Assembly: GCA_016712665.1 (NCBI GenBank)
Contig: JADJQP010000004.1
Span: 186,001 to 250,000 of the forward strand
Direction of reading: 5' to 3'
Length of the DNA: 64,000 nt
Source: Bacteroidota bacterium
Lineage (GTDB): Bacteria; Bacteroidota; Bacteroidia; Chitinophagales; Chitinophagaceae
This document shows, one piece after another, positions 18,662-29,200 of this stretch. Made by a program: the position numbers and the translations under genes. The notes under the pieces were generated by a model. That model was not told the DNA's origin. It did no database searches and saw only the letters and a list, made by a program, of their open reading frames with translations. Numbering within the stretch: position 1 is the first letter of the stretch; every line of letters begins with the position of its first letter.

Positions 18662-19864
18662 ATGCGAATTGTTGGCTTGGATATCTTACGTTCCATTGCA
18701 ATTTTATTAGTGCTGATTAGGCATAGTGAATTGGAGAACACCTATGTGCACAAATTTGGCTGGTTAGGAGTCGATCTATTTTTTGTTATTAGTGGATTTC
18801 TGGTTTCTGGTTTATTATTCTCTGAATACAAAAAAACACAGCAGGTCAATATTCGAAGATTCTTGATTCGACGGGGATTAAAAATCTACCCTTCTTTTTA
18901 CTTCTTTTTGATTGTCAATATCCTTATCAATTATTTTGTTCAAGATATTATTCCGACCATCCCACGTTTGCTTTCGGAACTTTTTTATGTGCAAAACTAC
19001 CTTCCTTATATCTTCACCCATACTTGGAGCCTCGCAGTAGAGGAACATTTCTATATCATACTTGCGATCACATTATTTATATTATGGAAGTACTCCCTAT
19101 TTTCACCAAAGCCTAGATATATAATTTATTTAGGCATTTTACTCCTTACAGTTTATGTTTTGCGAATGGTGCTGTATACCGCCCATGCACCAAACTTCTC
19201 ACTACAGCATACCCATTTACGTGCCGATGGAATTATCATAGGCGTACTACTGGCTTATCTTTTTTATTTCACCGACTATTGTATCCAATTACTTAAATAT
19301 AAATGGATACTGCTTCCAATCGCTTTAGTACTACTCATACCAGGCTTTATATGGCATGGTGGCGATGCCCTTATGATAACCGTTGGATTAGCATTGGTAA
19401 ATATCGGATTTGGCATATTGGTATTATTGATTATCGGGAGCCATCAAATCAGGGAAAGGAAGCCAAGTTGGCGCAAAGCTTTAGGCTTTATTGGGGTGCA
19501 TTCCTACTCAATCTACTTATGGCATCTGACCGGATATTATTTCTTGCTTAAAGTATTTCATTATAATACTTATATAATGACTGGTCTTTACATCATCTCA
19601 TCCTTACTGGTTGGTATCTTTTTCTCATTAACCATAGAAAAAACCTTTTTGAAAATGCGGGAATATTCATGGGTAAAAAATGGTATTAAACGCAACTTCC
19701 GCATCGCCATTCTTTATGAATCAAAATTTCTAATTCGAAATCCGGATTACAGTACCACAAAATCATCTCCATCTTGCAAAAACTGGAATTTCGTTCTAAC
19801 ATCCACTAGATCACTTTTAGAAAGTGTGATGGTAAAAATATCTTCCACACTGGTCTTACTGTAG
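18662..19864 (+). CDS. Acyltransferase 3 family membrane protein (OafA/YrhL-like)
   Basis: Multi-pass inner-membrane O-acyltransferase with about 10 hydrophobic segments. The start is ATG 18662, with MRIVGLDILRSIAILLVLIRH at the N-terminus; the His of RH in this motif is the family's key residue. Further family signs are GVDLFFVISGFLVSGLLF, TWSLAVEEHFY and the C-terminal HSYSIYLWHL. The open frame overlaps the opposing omega-amidase gene by 118 bases, which is unusual. Adding one T in TTC at about 19672 would end the protein at 19689 (REYFMGKKWY), a more normal tail, so a one-base error is likely. It acylates an envelope sugar; substrate unknown. Confidence 0.85.
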   Translation: MRIVGLDILRSIAILLVLIRHSELENTYVHKFGWLGVDLFFVISGFLVSGLLFSEYKKTQQVNIRRFLIRRGLKIYPSFYFFLIVNILINYFVQDIIPTIPRLLSELFYVQNYLPYIFTHTWSLAVEEHFYIILAITLFILWKYSLFSPKPRYIIYLGILLLTVYVLRMVLYTAHAPNFSLQHTHLRADGIIIGVLLAYLFYFTDYCIQLLKYKWILLPIALVLLIPGFIWHGGDALMITVGLALVNIGFGILVLLIIGSHQIRERKPSWRKALGFIGVHSYSIYLWHLTGYYFLLKVFHYNTYIMTGLYIISSLLVGIFFSLTIEKTFLKMREYSWVKNGIKRNFRIAILYESKFLIRNPDYSTTKSSPSCKNWNFVLTSTRSLLESVMVKISSTLVLL

Positions 19865-20529
19865 AGCACTTCACCCAGAGGGTTTATTACGCAACTCTCC
19901 CCTGAATAATTAAAACCATTCCCATCATTACCAACCCGATTGACAGCTACTACAAAACATTGATTTTCGATGGCACGCGCTTGTAGCAAGGTTTTCCAAG
20001 CGTGCACACGCTTATCGGGCCAATTGGCCATATAAATCATTACATCATACTCATGGGTCTTACTTTGTCGATTCCAAACCGGAAAGCGAAGATCATAGCA
20101 AATCTGAGTACTGATTTTCCAGCCCTTTACTTGTGCAATAAACTTTTTGTCACCTGCGGTAAACTCTTTATCCTCACCCCCTAATGAAAATAGGTGCCGT
20201 TTATCATAGGTTCCATACTTCCCATCAGGTTGCATCCATATAAGGCGGTTATAATATTTTTCATTCTCACGAATAATTACACTGCCTGTTAAGATTATTC
20301 GGTGTTTCGCAGCCATGGCCCTCATCCATTGGACTGTTTGTCCATCCATCTCTTCATATAAGGTAGCCGGACTCATACTAAAACCGGTATTGAACATTTC
20401 AGGAAGTACCACAATTTCCCTTTTGCCTTCGATCCGGCTCAATTTTTCTTCAAACATTTTCAAGTTTGCGGGCCGGTCTTCCCAATGTAAATCACTTTGG
20501 ATGAGGGTAAAGGTAAGTGTTGAATTCAT
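19747..20529 (-). CDS. Omega-amidase, nitrilase family (YafV-like)
   Basis: A 260-residue carbon-nitrogen hydrolase that converts alpha-ketoglutaramate or alpha-ketosuccinamate to the keto acid and ammonia, a repair step after glutamine transamination. The nitrilase triad is visible: Glu 44 (VLPEMF), Lys 110 (YDKRHLF) and Cys 144 (QICYDLRFP). Length and the NWPDKRVHAWKTLLQARAIEN segment fit the YafV subgroup. The 3' end runs into the opposing acyltransferase frame, which probably extends too far through a sequence error. Cytoplasmic. Confidence 0.9.
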   Translation of the reverse strand: MNSTLTFTLIQSDLHWEDRPANLKMFEEKLSRIEGKREIVVLPEMFNTGFSMSPATLYEEMDGQTVQWMRAMAAKHRIILTGSVIIRENEKYYNRLIWMQPDGKYGTYDKRHLFSLGGEDKEFTAGDKKFIAQVKGWKISTQICYDLRFPVWNRQSKTHEYDVMIYMANWPDKRVHAWKTLLQARAIENQCFVVAVNRVGNDGNGFNYSGESCVINPLGEVLYSKTSVEDIFTITLSKSDLVDVRTKFQFLQDGDDFVVL

Positions 20530-20635
20530 AGTACAATTTTAACGAATTAAATTGAAAAAAAAGACTTTGTACGCATTGAAACGTTTCCAACATGTATACC
20601 ATCATTCAAATAATGGAAAGGTTCTAAATAGTGGT

Positions 20636-21090
20636 CTATCTCTCGCCCATCCTTCGTACGCACTCATAAACCCATTCGCCTTCATATCCCTTTTGCAACA
20701 GATAATTTTTCAGCTTGTTCATTTTTACAAAAAAATTCTTTTCTGCCCGTAAAGAATCCCACTTCTTTTCTGCCAATTGCCGCAGCGTATTCTCATAATC
20801 AACTTCATCAATTTCTTTTAAAGCTATTTGAATGAGCGTACTCGAAATATTTCTGGCTTTTAGCTCGTGCTTGATTTTAATTTTACCCCAGTGTTTAAGG
20901 GAAAATTTTCCTCTTGCAAATGCCCGTGCAAATCGTTCTTCATTCAAAAATTCTCTTCAATTAGTATGGCAATAAATTCTTCCAGCTCCGTACCATATAC
21001 CTTCATCTCCAAAAGCTTGCTTCGCACTTCACTGTGGCATCGCTCCTGATAGGCGCAAAAATGTTTTATTTTTTCTAAATCGGCGATCAT
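20636..21090 (-). CDS. recX: Regulatory protein RecX, split by a one-base deletion
   Basis: RecX binds and limits RecA filaments. Reading from ATG 21090 gives MIADLEKIKHFCAYQERCHSEV, then LLEMKVYGTELEEFIAILIEENF, then a stop. The rest (NEERFARAFARGKFSLKHWGKIKI) continues in another frame. The break is in a run of five T on the coding strand (20946-20950); a sixth T restores ENFLNEERFARAFARGKF, the core RecX motif. After repair the protein has about 151 residues, a normal length. It starts 16 bases after the repaired pcrA stop, so the two likely share a transcript. Confidence 0.87.
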
Positions 21091-21106
21091 GCGAATGGGG
21101 AATGAC

Positions 21107-23372
21107 CTAATTAGCAATGCTCAATTTTGCATAATTGAGCATAATTTTTTCTGTCCAATGGGTGGTTCAAAATGAATGGTTGCAATTCTATTATTCAGTG
21201 GACCTTCCAAGGAAATAATTTTTCCAAATCCAAAACGTTGATGCTCCACTCTCATATTCTGCGCCAATTGCGACGGATCCACCGCCTTAAAACTGGCAGA
21301 TGCATTATGCACCGCCGTTGCTGCATGATTGACCACCTTCTTCTGTTGCACCGCATTCTCATTTCCAAAAAGTCCTTTCGATTTTGGGGTATTAAACCTT
21401 GGTTTAATGGCCAAACTATTATCAACCATTTCTGCAGGCAATTCATCGATAAATCGACTCGGATCGTTTTGTACCAAGGAGCCAAATCGGTATCGATTAT
21501 TTGCGAAGCTAATCCATAACTTTTCCTTTGCTCGTGTAATCGCTACATAAAACAAGCGTCTTTCTTCTTCTAAATCTTCACGGTCGTACATACTCATTGC
21601 ACTTGGAAAAATATTCTCTTCCATCCCCACCAAAAAAACTATGGGAAACTCAAGTCCTTTGGCAGCATGTATGGTCATTAACTTTACGGTATTTTGTTCC
21701 TCCTCATTTTCAGTATCCGTATCGGTCAGCAAGGTAATTTGTTGAAGATAGGAGCCCAAATTTCGTTCTACCAACTCCCCGTCTTCAGTGGGCGTTTCGG
21801 TATATTCCTTAATTGAGTTTAAGAGTTCTTGTAAGTTTTCATAACGAGCCAGACCTTCCACCGTTTTATCGATATAGAGTTCTTTTACAATACCACTCTG
21901 CTTGCCAATTTCCTCTGCCAGTTCGTAGGCATTCTTTTTGTCTTGCAAGCCTTGAAAATGACGTATCATCAGTACAAAACTTTGAAGAGCAGTTGCGGTG
22001 GCGCCTTTAAATCCAACAACTTCCAACTCATTCAATGCTTGCCAAAACGTGATATCCTTCTCTTGTGCATACACCGAAATTTTATTCAAAGTGGTATTGC
22101 CGATGCCACGAGCCGGATAATTAATGATTCGCTTAAGAGCTTCTTCATCTTGCGGGTTGGCGACGCACCGTAGGTAGCAAACGAAATCTTTAATTTCTTT
22201 GCGTTGATAAAACGATAATCCGCCATAAATCCGATAGGCAATATTGGATCTCCGCAACGATTCTTCAAAGGCCCGACTTTGGGCATTGGTGCGATACAAT
22301 ATGGCAATATCCTTATTTTGAAAATGGTTTCGTATTTTCAATTCGGTAATAGCATCCGATACAAATTTCCTTCGTCATTGTCGGTAAAAGAACATACTAG
22401 TTTAATTTTATCTCCGTTCTCTTTTTCAGTCCAAAGGTTCTTTCGAATCTGATTTTCATTTTTTGCAATCACCTTATTCGCTGCCTCAATAATATTTCGG
22501 GTGCTGCGATAATTCTGTTCCAATTTGATAATTTTGACATCATCATAATCTTTTTGAAACTGAAAAATATTTTCCATACTGGCGCCTCGAAATGAGTAGA
22601 TACTTTGGGCATCATCCCCTACCACACAAATATTTTCGTGCATAGCACCCAGCAACTTTACAATATGATATTGTGCCAAATTGGTATCCTGATACTCGTC
22701 GATCATTACATATCTAAACTTCATTTGATATTTACTGAGTGCTTCCGGAAAATTGGATAATAAGATATACATATTTACCAGCAAATCGTCAAAATCCATG
22801 GCTCCATTTTTGAAACATCTTTTGCTGTATGCCTCAAATATTTGCCCAATGAGTGGCCTATTGCTTCGCGCATCTTCTTGCTGTATATCGGAATCTGCCT
22901 GGTATTCACGATATGAGTACAAATTATTCTTGGCGCTTGAAATTCGATTATAGATAATAGAGGCCTTATAGGTTTTGTCATCCAGATTCTTTTCTTTCAC
23001 AATTGCTTTGATAACACTTTTGGCATCATCGGTATCATAAATAGTAAAATTACTGGGATACCCCAAACGTTCTGCTTCCACGCGTAAGATTCGCGAAAAA
23101 ACGGAGTGAAAGGTACCAATATACAAATTACGCGCCTCACTATTGCCCAGCATCAATTCAATACGCTCTTTCATTTCTTTGGCCGCCTTATTGGTAAAGG
23201 TCAGGGCCAATATCCGAAAAGAGTCGACACCCAAATGAATGAGATGTGCGATACGACTGGTAAGTACCTTGGTTTTGCCCGAACCCGCACCGGCCACTAT
23301 CATAAGCGGGCCTTCGGTGTGCAAAACGGCTTCATGCTGATTTTCGTTCAAGGATTGTAAATATTCCTGCAT
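21107..23372 (-). CDS. pcrA: UvrD/PcrA-type DNA helicase, split by two single-base deletions
   Basis: Superfamily 1 3'-5' helicase for repair and for removing RecA or stalled polymerase. Motifs: Walker A AGAGSGKTKVL, Walker B DEYQDTN, DDAQSIYSFRGA, and LEQNYRSTRNI in the first frame; TIHAAKGLEFPIVF and FYVAITRAKEKL in the second. Frame break 1 is in the A3 run at 22366-22368; one more A gives EGKFVSDAITELKIRNHF. Break 2 is in the T6 run at 21145-21150; one more base restores the family tail MLNYAKLSIAN and a stop at 21107. About 755 residues after repair. A TACATTTG box ends just 5 bases before the ATG. Confidence 0.92.
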
Positions 23373-23377
23373 AGGGG

Positions 23378-23385
23378 CAAATGTA
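23378..23385 (-). promoter_or_regulatory. Putative -7 box of pcrA, close to the start codon
   Basis: TACATTTG on the minus strand matches TAnnTTTG and lies 5 bases from ATG 23372. If used, the mRNA would be almost leaderless. Confidence 0.4.
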
Positions 23386-23496
23386 TAGAAAAGCCATCAA
23401 TAGCACAAAAGGAAGTATACACCATTGGCTATTCGGGGCGCCGATTTTTAAATAAGCAGCCGACATAGAAGCGCTGTATTTGCATTAATAATAATA

Positions 23497-23504
23497 TATA
23501 TTTG
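23497..23504 (+). promoter_or_regulatory. Putative Bacteroidota -7 box of kup
   Basis: TATATTTG, exact TAnnTTTG match, 20 bases upstream of the GTG start at 23525. Confidence 0.5.
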
Positions 23505-23524
23505 CAGATTAAAAAATACATAAA

Positions 23525-25510
23525 GTGAGTGCACACTTAGATCTAAAAAAGGTTACTGCCGCTGGCGTTTTTATTGCTTTTGGAATCATTTTTGGGGATA
23601 TTGGCACGTCGCCCCTCTATGTATTCAATGCCATTACCAAGGGTAGGGAAATAACAGATGCCTTAATTATAGGAAGCTTGTCCTGTATTTTATGGACTAT
23701 CACCTTACAAACCACTGTAAAATATGTTTGGTTGGTATTGCGTGCTGATAATAAAGGGGAAGGTGGCACTTTTGCATTATATGCCCTGGTTCGTCGTCGA
23801 AAAAAATGGCTAGTCATACCTGCTATGATAGGAGGCGCTTCGCTTTTGGCCGATGGCATCATTACCCCACCCATTTCAATCACATCAGCCATAGAGGGTC
23901 TAAAAGAATTGCCAGTGATGCATGATTTAAAGGAAGGTACTATAGTAGCCGTGGTATTGGTGATCATCACCCTATTCTTTTTTATGCAACAATTTGGCAC
24001 CGCATCTATTGGAAAACTATTTGGACCGGTAATGTTTGTTTGGTTTACCATGCTTGCTATTTTAGGTCTTACCAATTTACATTTAGATTATTCTGTTTTT
24101 AGTGCGCTTAATCCAATGCATGCTATTGAATTTCTGGTGCGCTACCCCGGTGGATTTTGGCTGCTGGGAGCTGTGTTTCTTTGCACTACCGGAGCAGAAG
24201 CCTTATATTCTGATTTAGGTCATTGTGGTCGCCCAAACATCCGAATTTCCTGGATATATGTAAAAATTTGTTTAATCTTAAACTATTTTGGACAGGGTGC
24301 CTATTTAATTTCGCAACGAAAAAATGTTGTGCTAAGTCCTGAAAATATTGAAAAAATGGGTATTAATGCCTTTTATGATTTAATGCCTGCTTGGTTTATT
24401 ATCCCCGGAGTTATCATTGCCACTTTAGCTGCTATCATTGCCAGTCAGGCCATGATTTCCGGATCTTACACCTTGATTAGTGAGGCCACCCGTTTGAATC
24501 TCTGGCCCAAAATGAAAATCAATTTTCCATCAAATGCCAAAGGGCAAATTTACATTCCAGGCATGAACACCTTTATGTATATTGGTTGTGTATTGGTGGT
24601 ATTGTATTTTAAAAGCTCTTCCAATATGGAGGCAGCCTACGGTTTGGCCATCATTTTAACCATGTTGATGAGCACTATTTTATTTGCGAATTTTTTGGTG
24701 ATGCGTCGCACCAAAGGCTCCATGATTTATCTGTTTTTGGTTGCGTATCTCATCATTGAAATTGCCTTCTTAATAGCCAATATCGTTAAATTTCCGCATG
24801 GTGGCTATGCGACGTTTGTGGTGGCAGGACTCATGTTTGCAGTGATGTACGTTTGGTTTCGATCGCGAAAAATCAAAAACAGGTATGTCGAATTTGTTCA
24901 TATGGAAGATTATATGCACCAGTTGCAGGAGCTCAGCAATGACCTTACCATTCCTAAATATGCAACGCATCTTGTATATCTAACCAGTGCCAATAATCCG
25001 AAGGAAATTGAGCATAAGATAATGTATTCTATCCTCAATAAAAAACCAAAGCGTGCAGATATCTATTGGTTTGTGCATGTAGATGTTTTGGACGAACCGT
25101 ATAAATGTGAATATGTAGTAGAGACGATTATTCCAAATGAAATTATTCGAATTGAATTCCGTTTAGGTTTTAGAGTAGAACAACGCATCAACCTTATGTT
25201 TAGAAAAGTAGTAGAAGATATGGTTGCGAATAAGGAAGTCAATATTACCAGCAGATATGTATCGTTGCAAAAACATAAAATTGCCGGAGACTGGCAATTC
25301 ATTGTGATGGAAAAATTCCTCTCACACGACAACGATTTACCTTTAATGGAACGTCTGATAATGCGCTTTTACTTTATGCTGAAAAAAATAAGCTTAAGTG
25401 AAGAAAAGGGATTTGGTTTAGACTCCTCGTATGTAACTGTAGAAAAATATCCTTTGATAGTAGCGCCGGTTACCAATCTGAATTTAAAGCGAGTAGAACA
25501 CGCTGATTAG
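23525..25510 (+). CDS. kup: KUP/HAK/KT-family potassium uptake protein
   Basis: A 661-residue K+/H+ symporter of the inner membrane. It starts at GTG 23525 and carries the KUP signature FGIIFGDIGTSPLYVFNAI near the N-terminus, then ADNKGEGGTFALYAL, GGASLLADGIITPPISI and TTGAEALYSDLGHCG. About 12 transmembrane segments are visible up to residue 450. The remainder is the cytosolic domain (RADIYWFVHVDVLDEPYKCEYVV). Length is normal and no frame break is seen. It is convergent with the tRNA methyltransferase gene, with 7 bases between the stops. Confidence 0.95.
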   Translation: MSAHLDLKKVTAAGVFIAFGIIFGDIGTSPLYVFNAITKGREITDALIIGSLSCILWTITLQTTVKYVWLVLRADNKGEGGTFALYALVRRRKKWLVIPAMIGGASLLADGIITPPISITSAIEGLKELPVMHDLKEGTIVAVVLVIITLFFFMQQFGTASIGKLFGPVMFVWFTMLAILGLTNLHLDYSVFSALNPMHAIEFLVRYPGGFWLLGAVFLCTTGAEALYSDLGHCGRPNIRISWIYVKICLILNYFGQGAYLISQRKNVVLSPENIEKMGINAFYDLMPAWFIIPGVIIATLAAIIASQAMISGSYTLISEATRLNLWPKMKINFPSNAKGQIYIPGMNTFMYIGCVLVVLYFKSSSNMEAAYGLAIILTMLMSTILFANFLVMRRTKGSMIYLFLVAYLIIEIAFLIANIVKFPHGGYATFVVAGLMFAVMYVWFRSRKIKNRYVEFVHMEDYMHQLQELSNDLTIPKYATHLVYLTSANNPKEIEHKIMYSILNKKPKRADIYWFVHVDVLDEPYKCEYVVETIIPNEIIRIEFRLGFRVEQRINLMFRKVVEDMVANKEVNITSRYVSLQKHKIAGDWQFIVMEKFLSHDNDLPLMERLIMRFYFMLKKISLSEEKGFGLDSSYVTVEKYPLIVAPVTNLNLKRVEHAD

Positions 25511-25517
25511 TATTTCA

Positions 25518-26222
25518 CTACATTTTTAAATAGTAATCTCGCATAAGATTCACAAAGGATGTCGTATACAATTGATTTTCCTTAATAATTACATTTTCGG
25601 TTTGAATGACCGATTGCCTCTTCGAAAAAATACAAACAGTATGCAGGCATTGATGTTCGGAAGAATGTTGAATGCGCAAAATCCGATTTAGAAAAAAATC
25701 ATACAAGTGCGTCAGCCGCTCCAGGCTATCTAGTCGAGAGGTGGGTAACAAAATGCAAAACGCAGCGTCGGAATGTAGCAATCGATTGATTCCACAGATA
25801 AGCGCATGCAATGGCAGGGCCTCACTATGCCAAGCTAGATTTTTTCGTGCATCTTTCGATTTTAAATCTTTTTCAAAAAACGGCGGATTCACTATAATAA
25901 AATCATATGGATCGTCAGGATAATACAGTAAAACATCGCCCTGGATACAGTGAATCCTTTTCTTAAATAGAGAAGCCTCCACATTTTCTATTGCTTGTGT
26001 CAAACACTCTGAGTCTATTTCAATAGCATCTATTTGAATGGCAGCATACCGTTGAGCCAACATGAGAGACAGTAAACCAGTACCGCAACCTATATCCAAA
26101 ACCCTTTTGGCTGTGTGGGGTATTTCAGTCCACGCACCTTGTATACAGGCGATTTCGGTTACCTTCATCGCACATTTCTTCTGTTGAATAGTAAATTGCT
26201 TAAATTGAAATTGGTGATTCAT
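25518..26222 (-). CDS. yfiC: tRNA1(Val) adenine(37)-N6-methyltransferase, YfiC/TrmN6 family
   Basis: A 234-residue SAM-dependent methyltransferase that modifies A37 of tRNA-Val1. The N-terminus FQFKQFTIQQKKCAMKV is family-typical. The SAM-binding motif is VLDIGCGTGLLSLMLAQ. The catalytic NPPFF motif (IIVNPPFFEKDL) is the N6-adenine signature. The segment after CAMKV normally reads close to GTDGVLLGAW; here it reads TEIACIQGAW, an acceptable variant. It lies 6 bases beyond the stop of the trifunctional transporter gene on the same strand and is probably co-transcribed with it. Cytoplasmic. Confidence 0.85.
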   Translation of the reverse strand: MNHQFQFKQFTIQQKKCAMKVTEIACIQGAWTEIPHTAKRVLDIGCGTGLLSLMLAQRYAAIQIDAIEIDSECLTQAIENVEASLFKKRIHCIQGDVLLYYPDDPYDFIIVNPPFFEKDLKSKDARKNLAWHSEALPLHALICGINRLLHSDAAFCILLPTSRLDSLERLTHLYDFFLNRILRIQHSSEHQCLHTVCIFSKRQSVIQTENVIIKENQLYTTSFVNLMRDYYLKM

Positions 26223-26228
26223 AGCAAT

Positions 26229-29200
26229 TTAGGCTTTCGAAAATACGGCAATGATATTGGAGGTAAATGTAGTATGATCAATTACCTCCATTTTTAGTTG
26301 ATGTTGCTTAGCGAAATCTTCTAAAAAATGTTTGCTGATAAAATGCAGCTCATTGTCGGTCTTATTAAATCCAAAAATTTTAGTTGAAAACACTTCGGTT
26401 AATTCGGTACCCTTATGCTTTCTATCCATCTCTTTGACACCGTCTCTTACAATAAGCGTTCCTTTTTCATTGAGAAATTCAAGACAGTTCTCCAATAGTG
26501 CCAACTGCTTTTCCGGAACTAAATAATGGAGCACATCCATGATTAAAATGCAATCATATCGTAGATCCTTCGGAAAGTCCATCGCGTCGCCCTGAATAAA
26601 TTCTATTCGATTGGTTTTTGAAAAATTATGTTGAGCCACCTCAATTTTTTCTTCGTCATAATCTATTCCCCTCACCATTCGTCGATCGGAAGTAAAAGAA
26701 AGCGTATAGGCCAAAAACCCGTAACCACAGCCTATATCCAAAATATTTCCCTCGCGAGGGACTAATTTCTCTATAGGTGTATAATAATTTTCTAATTTGA
26801 TTTTGATGCGACAATACCACTCCAAAATGGGCCCTTTGTAGTAATAATTTTTGAGCAATTGCTCTTTAAAATAGGTAGGTACCTCCCGCTCACGTCTATA
26901 CTTTTCAAATTCTTCCCTAAAGTACTTTCCAATCTTTCGAGCTCGTTCTGAGTAACTGCTACCATACCGATTATCTGTGCTGCTGATACGTGGTAAATAC
27001 TTCGCATTGATTTCTCCATTCTTAAGCAGAAAATCGCCTTTACTCATACTGTGGCCTATACCATGAAAGAGAATGGGTTGTACATCGAGTTGCAATTTTT
27101 CTGCAATATAAAAGGCCCCTTTGTGAAAACGCTTAATAACGCCGTCATAGCTTCGGGTACCTTCCGGAAAAACGGCAATGCTATATCCTCGGTCTACCCA
27201 ATACTTCATTTTGTCAACACTAAATTCGGCACCTTCTTCTACCGGATAATAGTCAGCCATTCGCACCAAGGCACCAAAGACAGGTGAGCGCCAAACCCAT
27301 TTATTAGTCAACAATAAAATTTTTGGATGCAAGGAAATAATTCTCAATAAATCTAAAAACGAAGAATGATTGGCAATAATTACCACCGGTTTTGAAAAAT
27401 CGCGATGTTCAGTGCCCTCAATGCGCTTCTTCGTATTGGCCATAATATATAACAGGCTCCACATCATTTTACAAATAATCACATGATAGAGGTATTTCAT
27501 TTTGTCCTTCGCAAATGGAATACATCTGGTGAGTATAAAACCAATAGCGGTAACAGACAAGCATCCCACCACATAATACAAAAAAGCAAAAATGGTGAGT
27601 GCAAAACTCCAAAGTGTAAATGGAAAAAACTTCTTGTTGGTTCTGTTTTGGATAAAGAAATTAAACAGTAAAGGCTGAATAGTTTGCGAAACAAATAGAA
27701 TAGAAAAAATTCCAATCACCGAAACCAAAGCAATAGAGCGTAGTGCCGGATGCTTTGCAAAAATCAATATGCCAAGACCAATGATAGTGGTTATGGCTGA
27801 AAGAAAAATAGATGTTTTAATAGAGTTAATTTTATTGCTGCCATACTTATACTTTTCCAACAGGCCATCTGTAATGAAAATACTGTAGTCGTCACCCAAT
27901 CCAAAAATGAGCGTTGAAATAATGATATTAATGATATTAAATTCAATGTGCAACAAAGCCATTAAGCCCAATATGCAAATCCAAGTAATCACCATCGGAA
28001 TAAAAGAAATCAGTGCTATTTCAATTCTTCCATAAGACAATAAGATGGTAAAAAAAACAATAAGGGAAGTAAGCGCCAAAATGGTATAAAAGTCATCTTT
28101 GACAAATTGGACAAATTGTGACGTCACCAGTTGCTTATCAGTTAAAAAAGCAAACTTCCTACCGTCAAAGGCTGTATATAATTGCGCTCTCTTCCCTTGC
28201 GTAATCTTAACTAAGCTTAGCAATTGTACATTGGAATCTGAAGTGAGAATAAAATCCTTGAATAAATTCTTAAATGCTTCATCATAGGCTGCTGAAGTAT
28301 GTGTGTATTGAGCCATTAAGGCACTTTCAATGTCAACAAAAGCCGATGCATTATAACCCATTTGAGAGCCAATACGTTTCAAATCTGAAAGACAACCTTC
28401 TTTCTTTGAAGGGGTCCAAAATTGATTCCAACGTTGCATTTTTTCCTGTTGATCATTGGTGCCAAGTATAAAATCGCTGATGGATACATACCTACTAATA
28501 GTGCCTTCCTTCTTCAAACGTTCTAATTGCATAGCAGACTGTGCGCTATTCGCAAGGGCACTATCCCAGCTACTTCCTTCACTAACGCAAAAGGTAGAAC
28601 TCAGCGATTCAGTATTTCGTTCATTGATAATTTGTTGCGATTCTTGCAATGACTTGCTCATGAAATTCATGGTCATCAAGTCTTCGTTAAATTGAACCTT
28701 GTTTACAAAAAATGACATCACAATGGTAAGCAATGCAATGGTAATAACTACCCACTTGCTTTTATTGGGTTGGAGTGTTCCGATTTTATCAATAAAAGTA
28801 GGAATAAAGTTGGCATTGTGTTCCTTTACAAAATGTGGTAAAAAAACAAGCGTGCAAATCGATGATCCGATTAAGTTAAAAGCAGCGAAAAGCCCCAATT
28901 GTTGCAGTACCGGTGTATGCACAAATGTCAAACTTAAGAAAGCAAATACGGTGGTGAAACTACCTATCGTCATCGGCTGTGTAAGCGCCCGTATGGTTTC
29001 AACTTTATTTTGTGCATGCTTCAAATGCGACATGAAATGCAACGAATAATTGACAGCGATACCCAATATTACACTAGAGGCACCCAAGGCGATGAGACTA
29101 ACCGTTCCACGTGCGAAATACATCATGCACATGCCAAACAAACCTCCAAACAATACCGGAATCATAATTTGAAAGGGTGAAAGCCAGGTTCTGAAAAAAA

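Noticed and set aside
23617..24075. 152-codon minus-strand ORF
   Set aside because: Antisense to kup, whose membrane signature is unambiguous.
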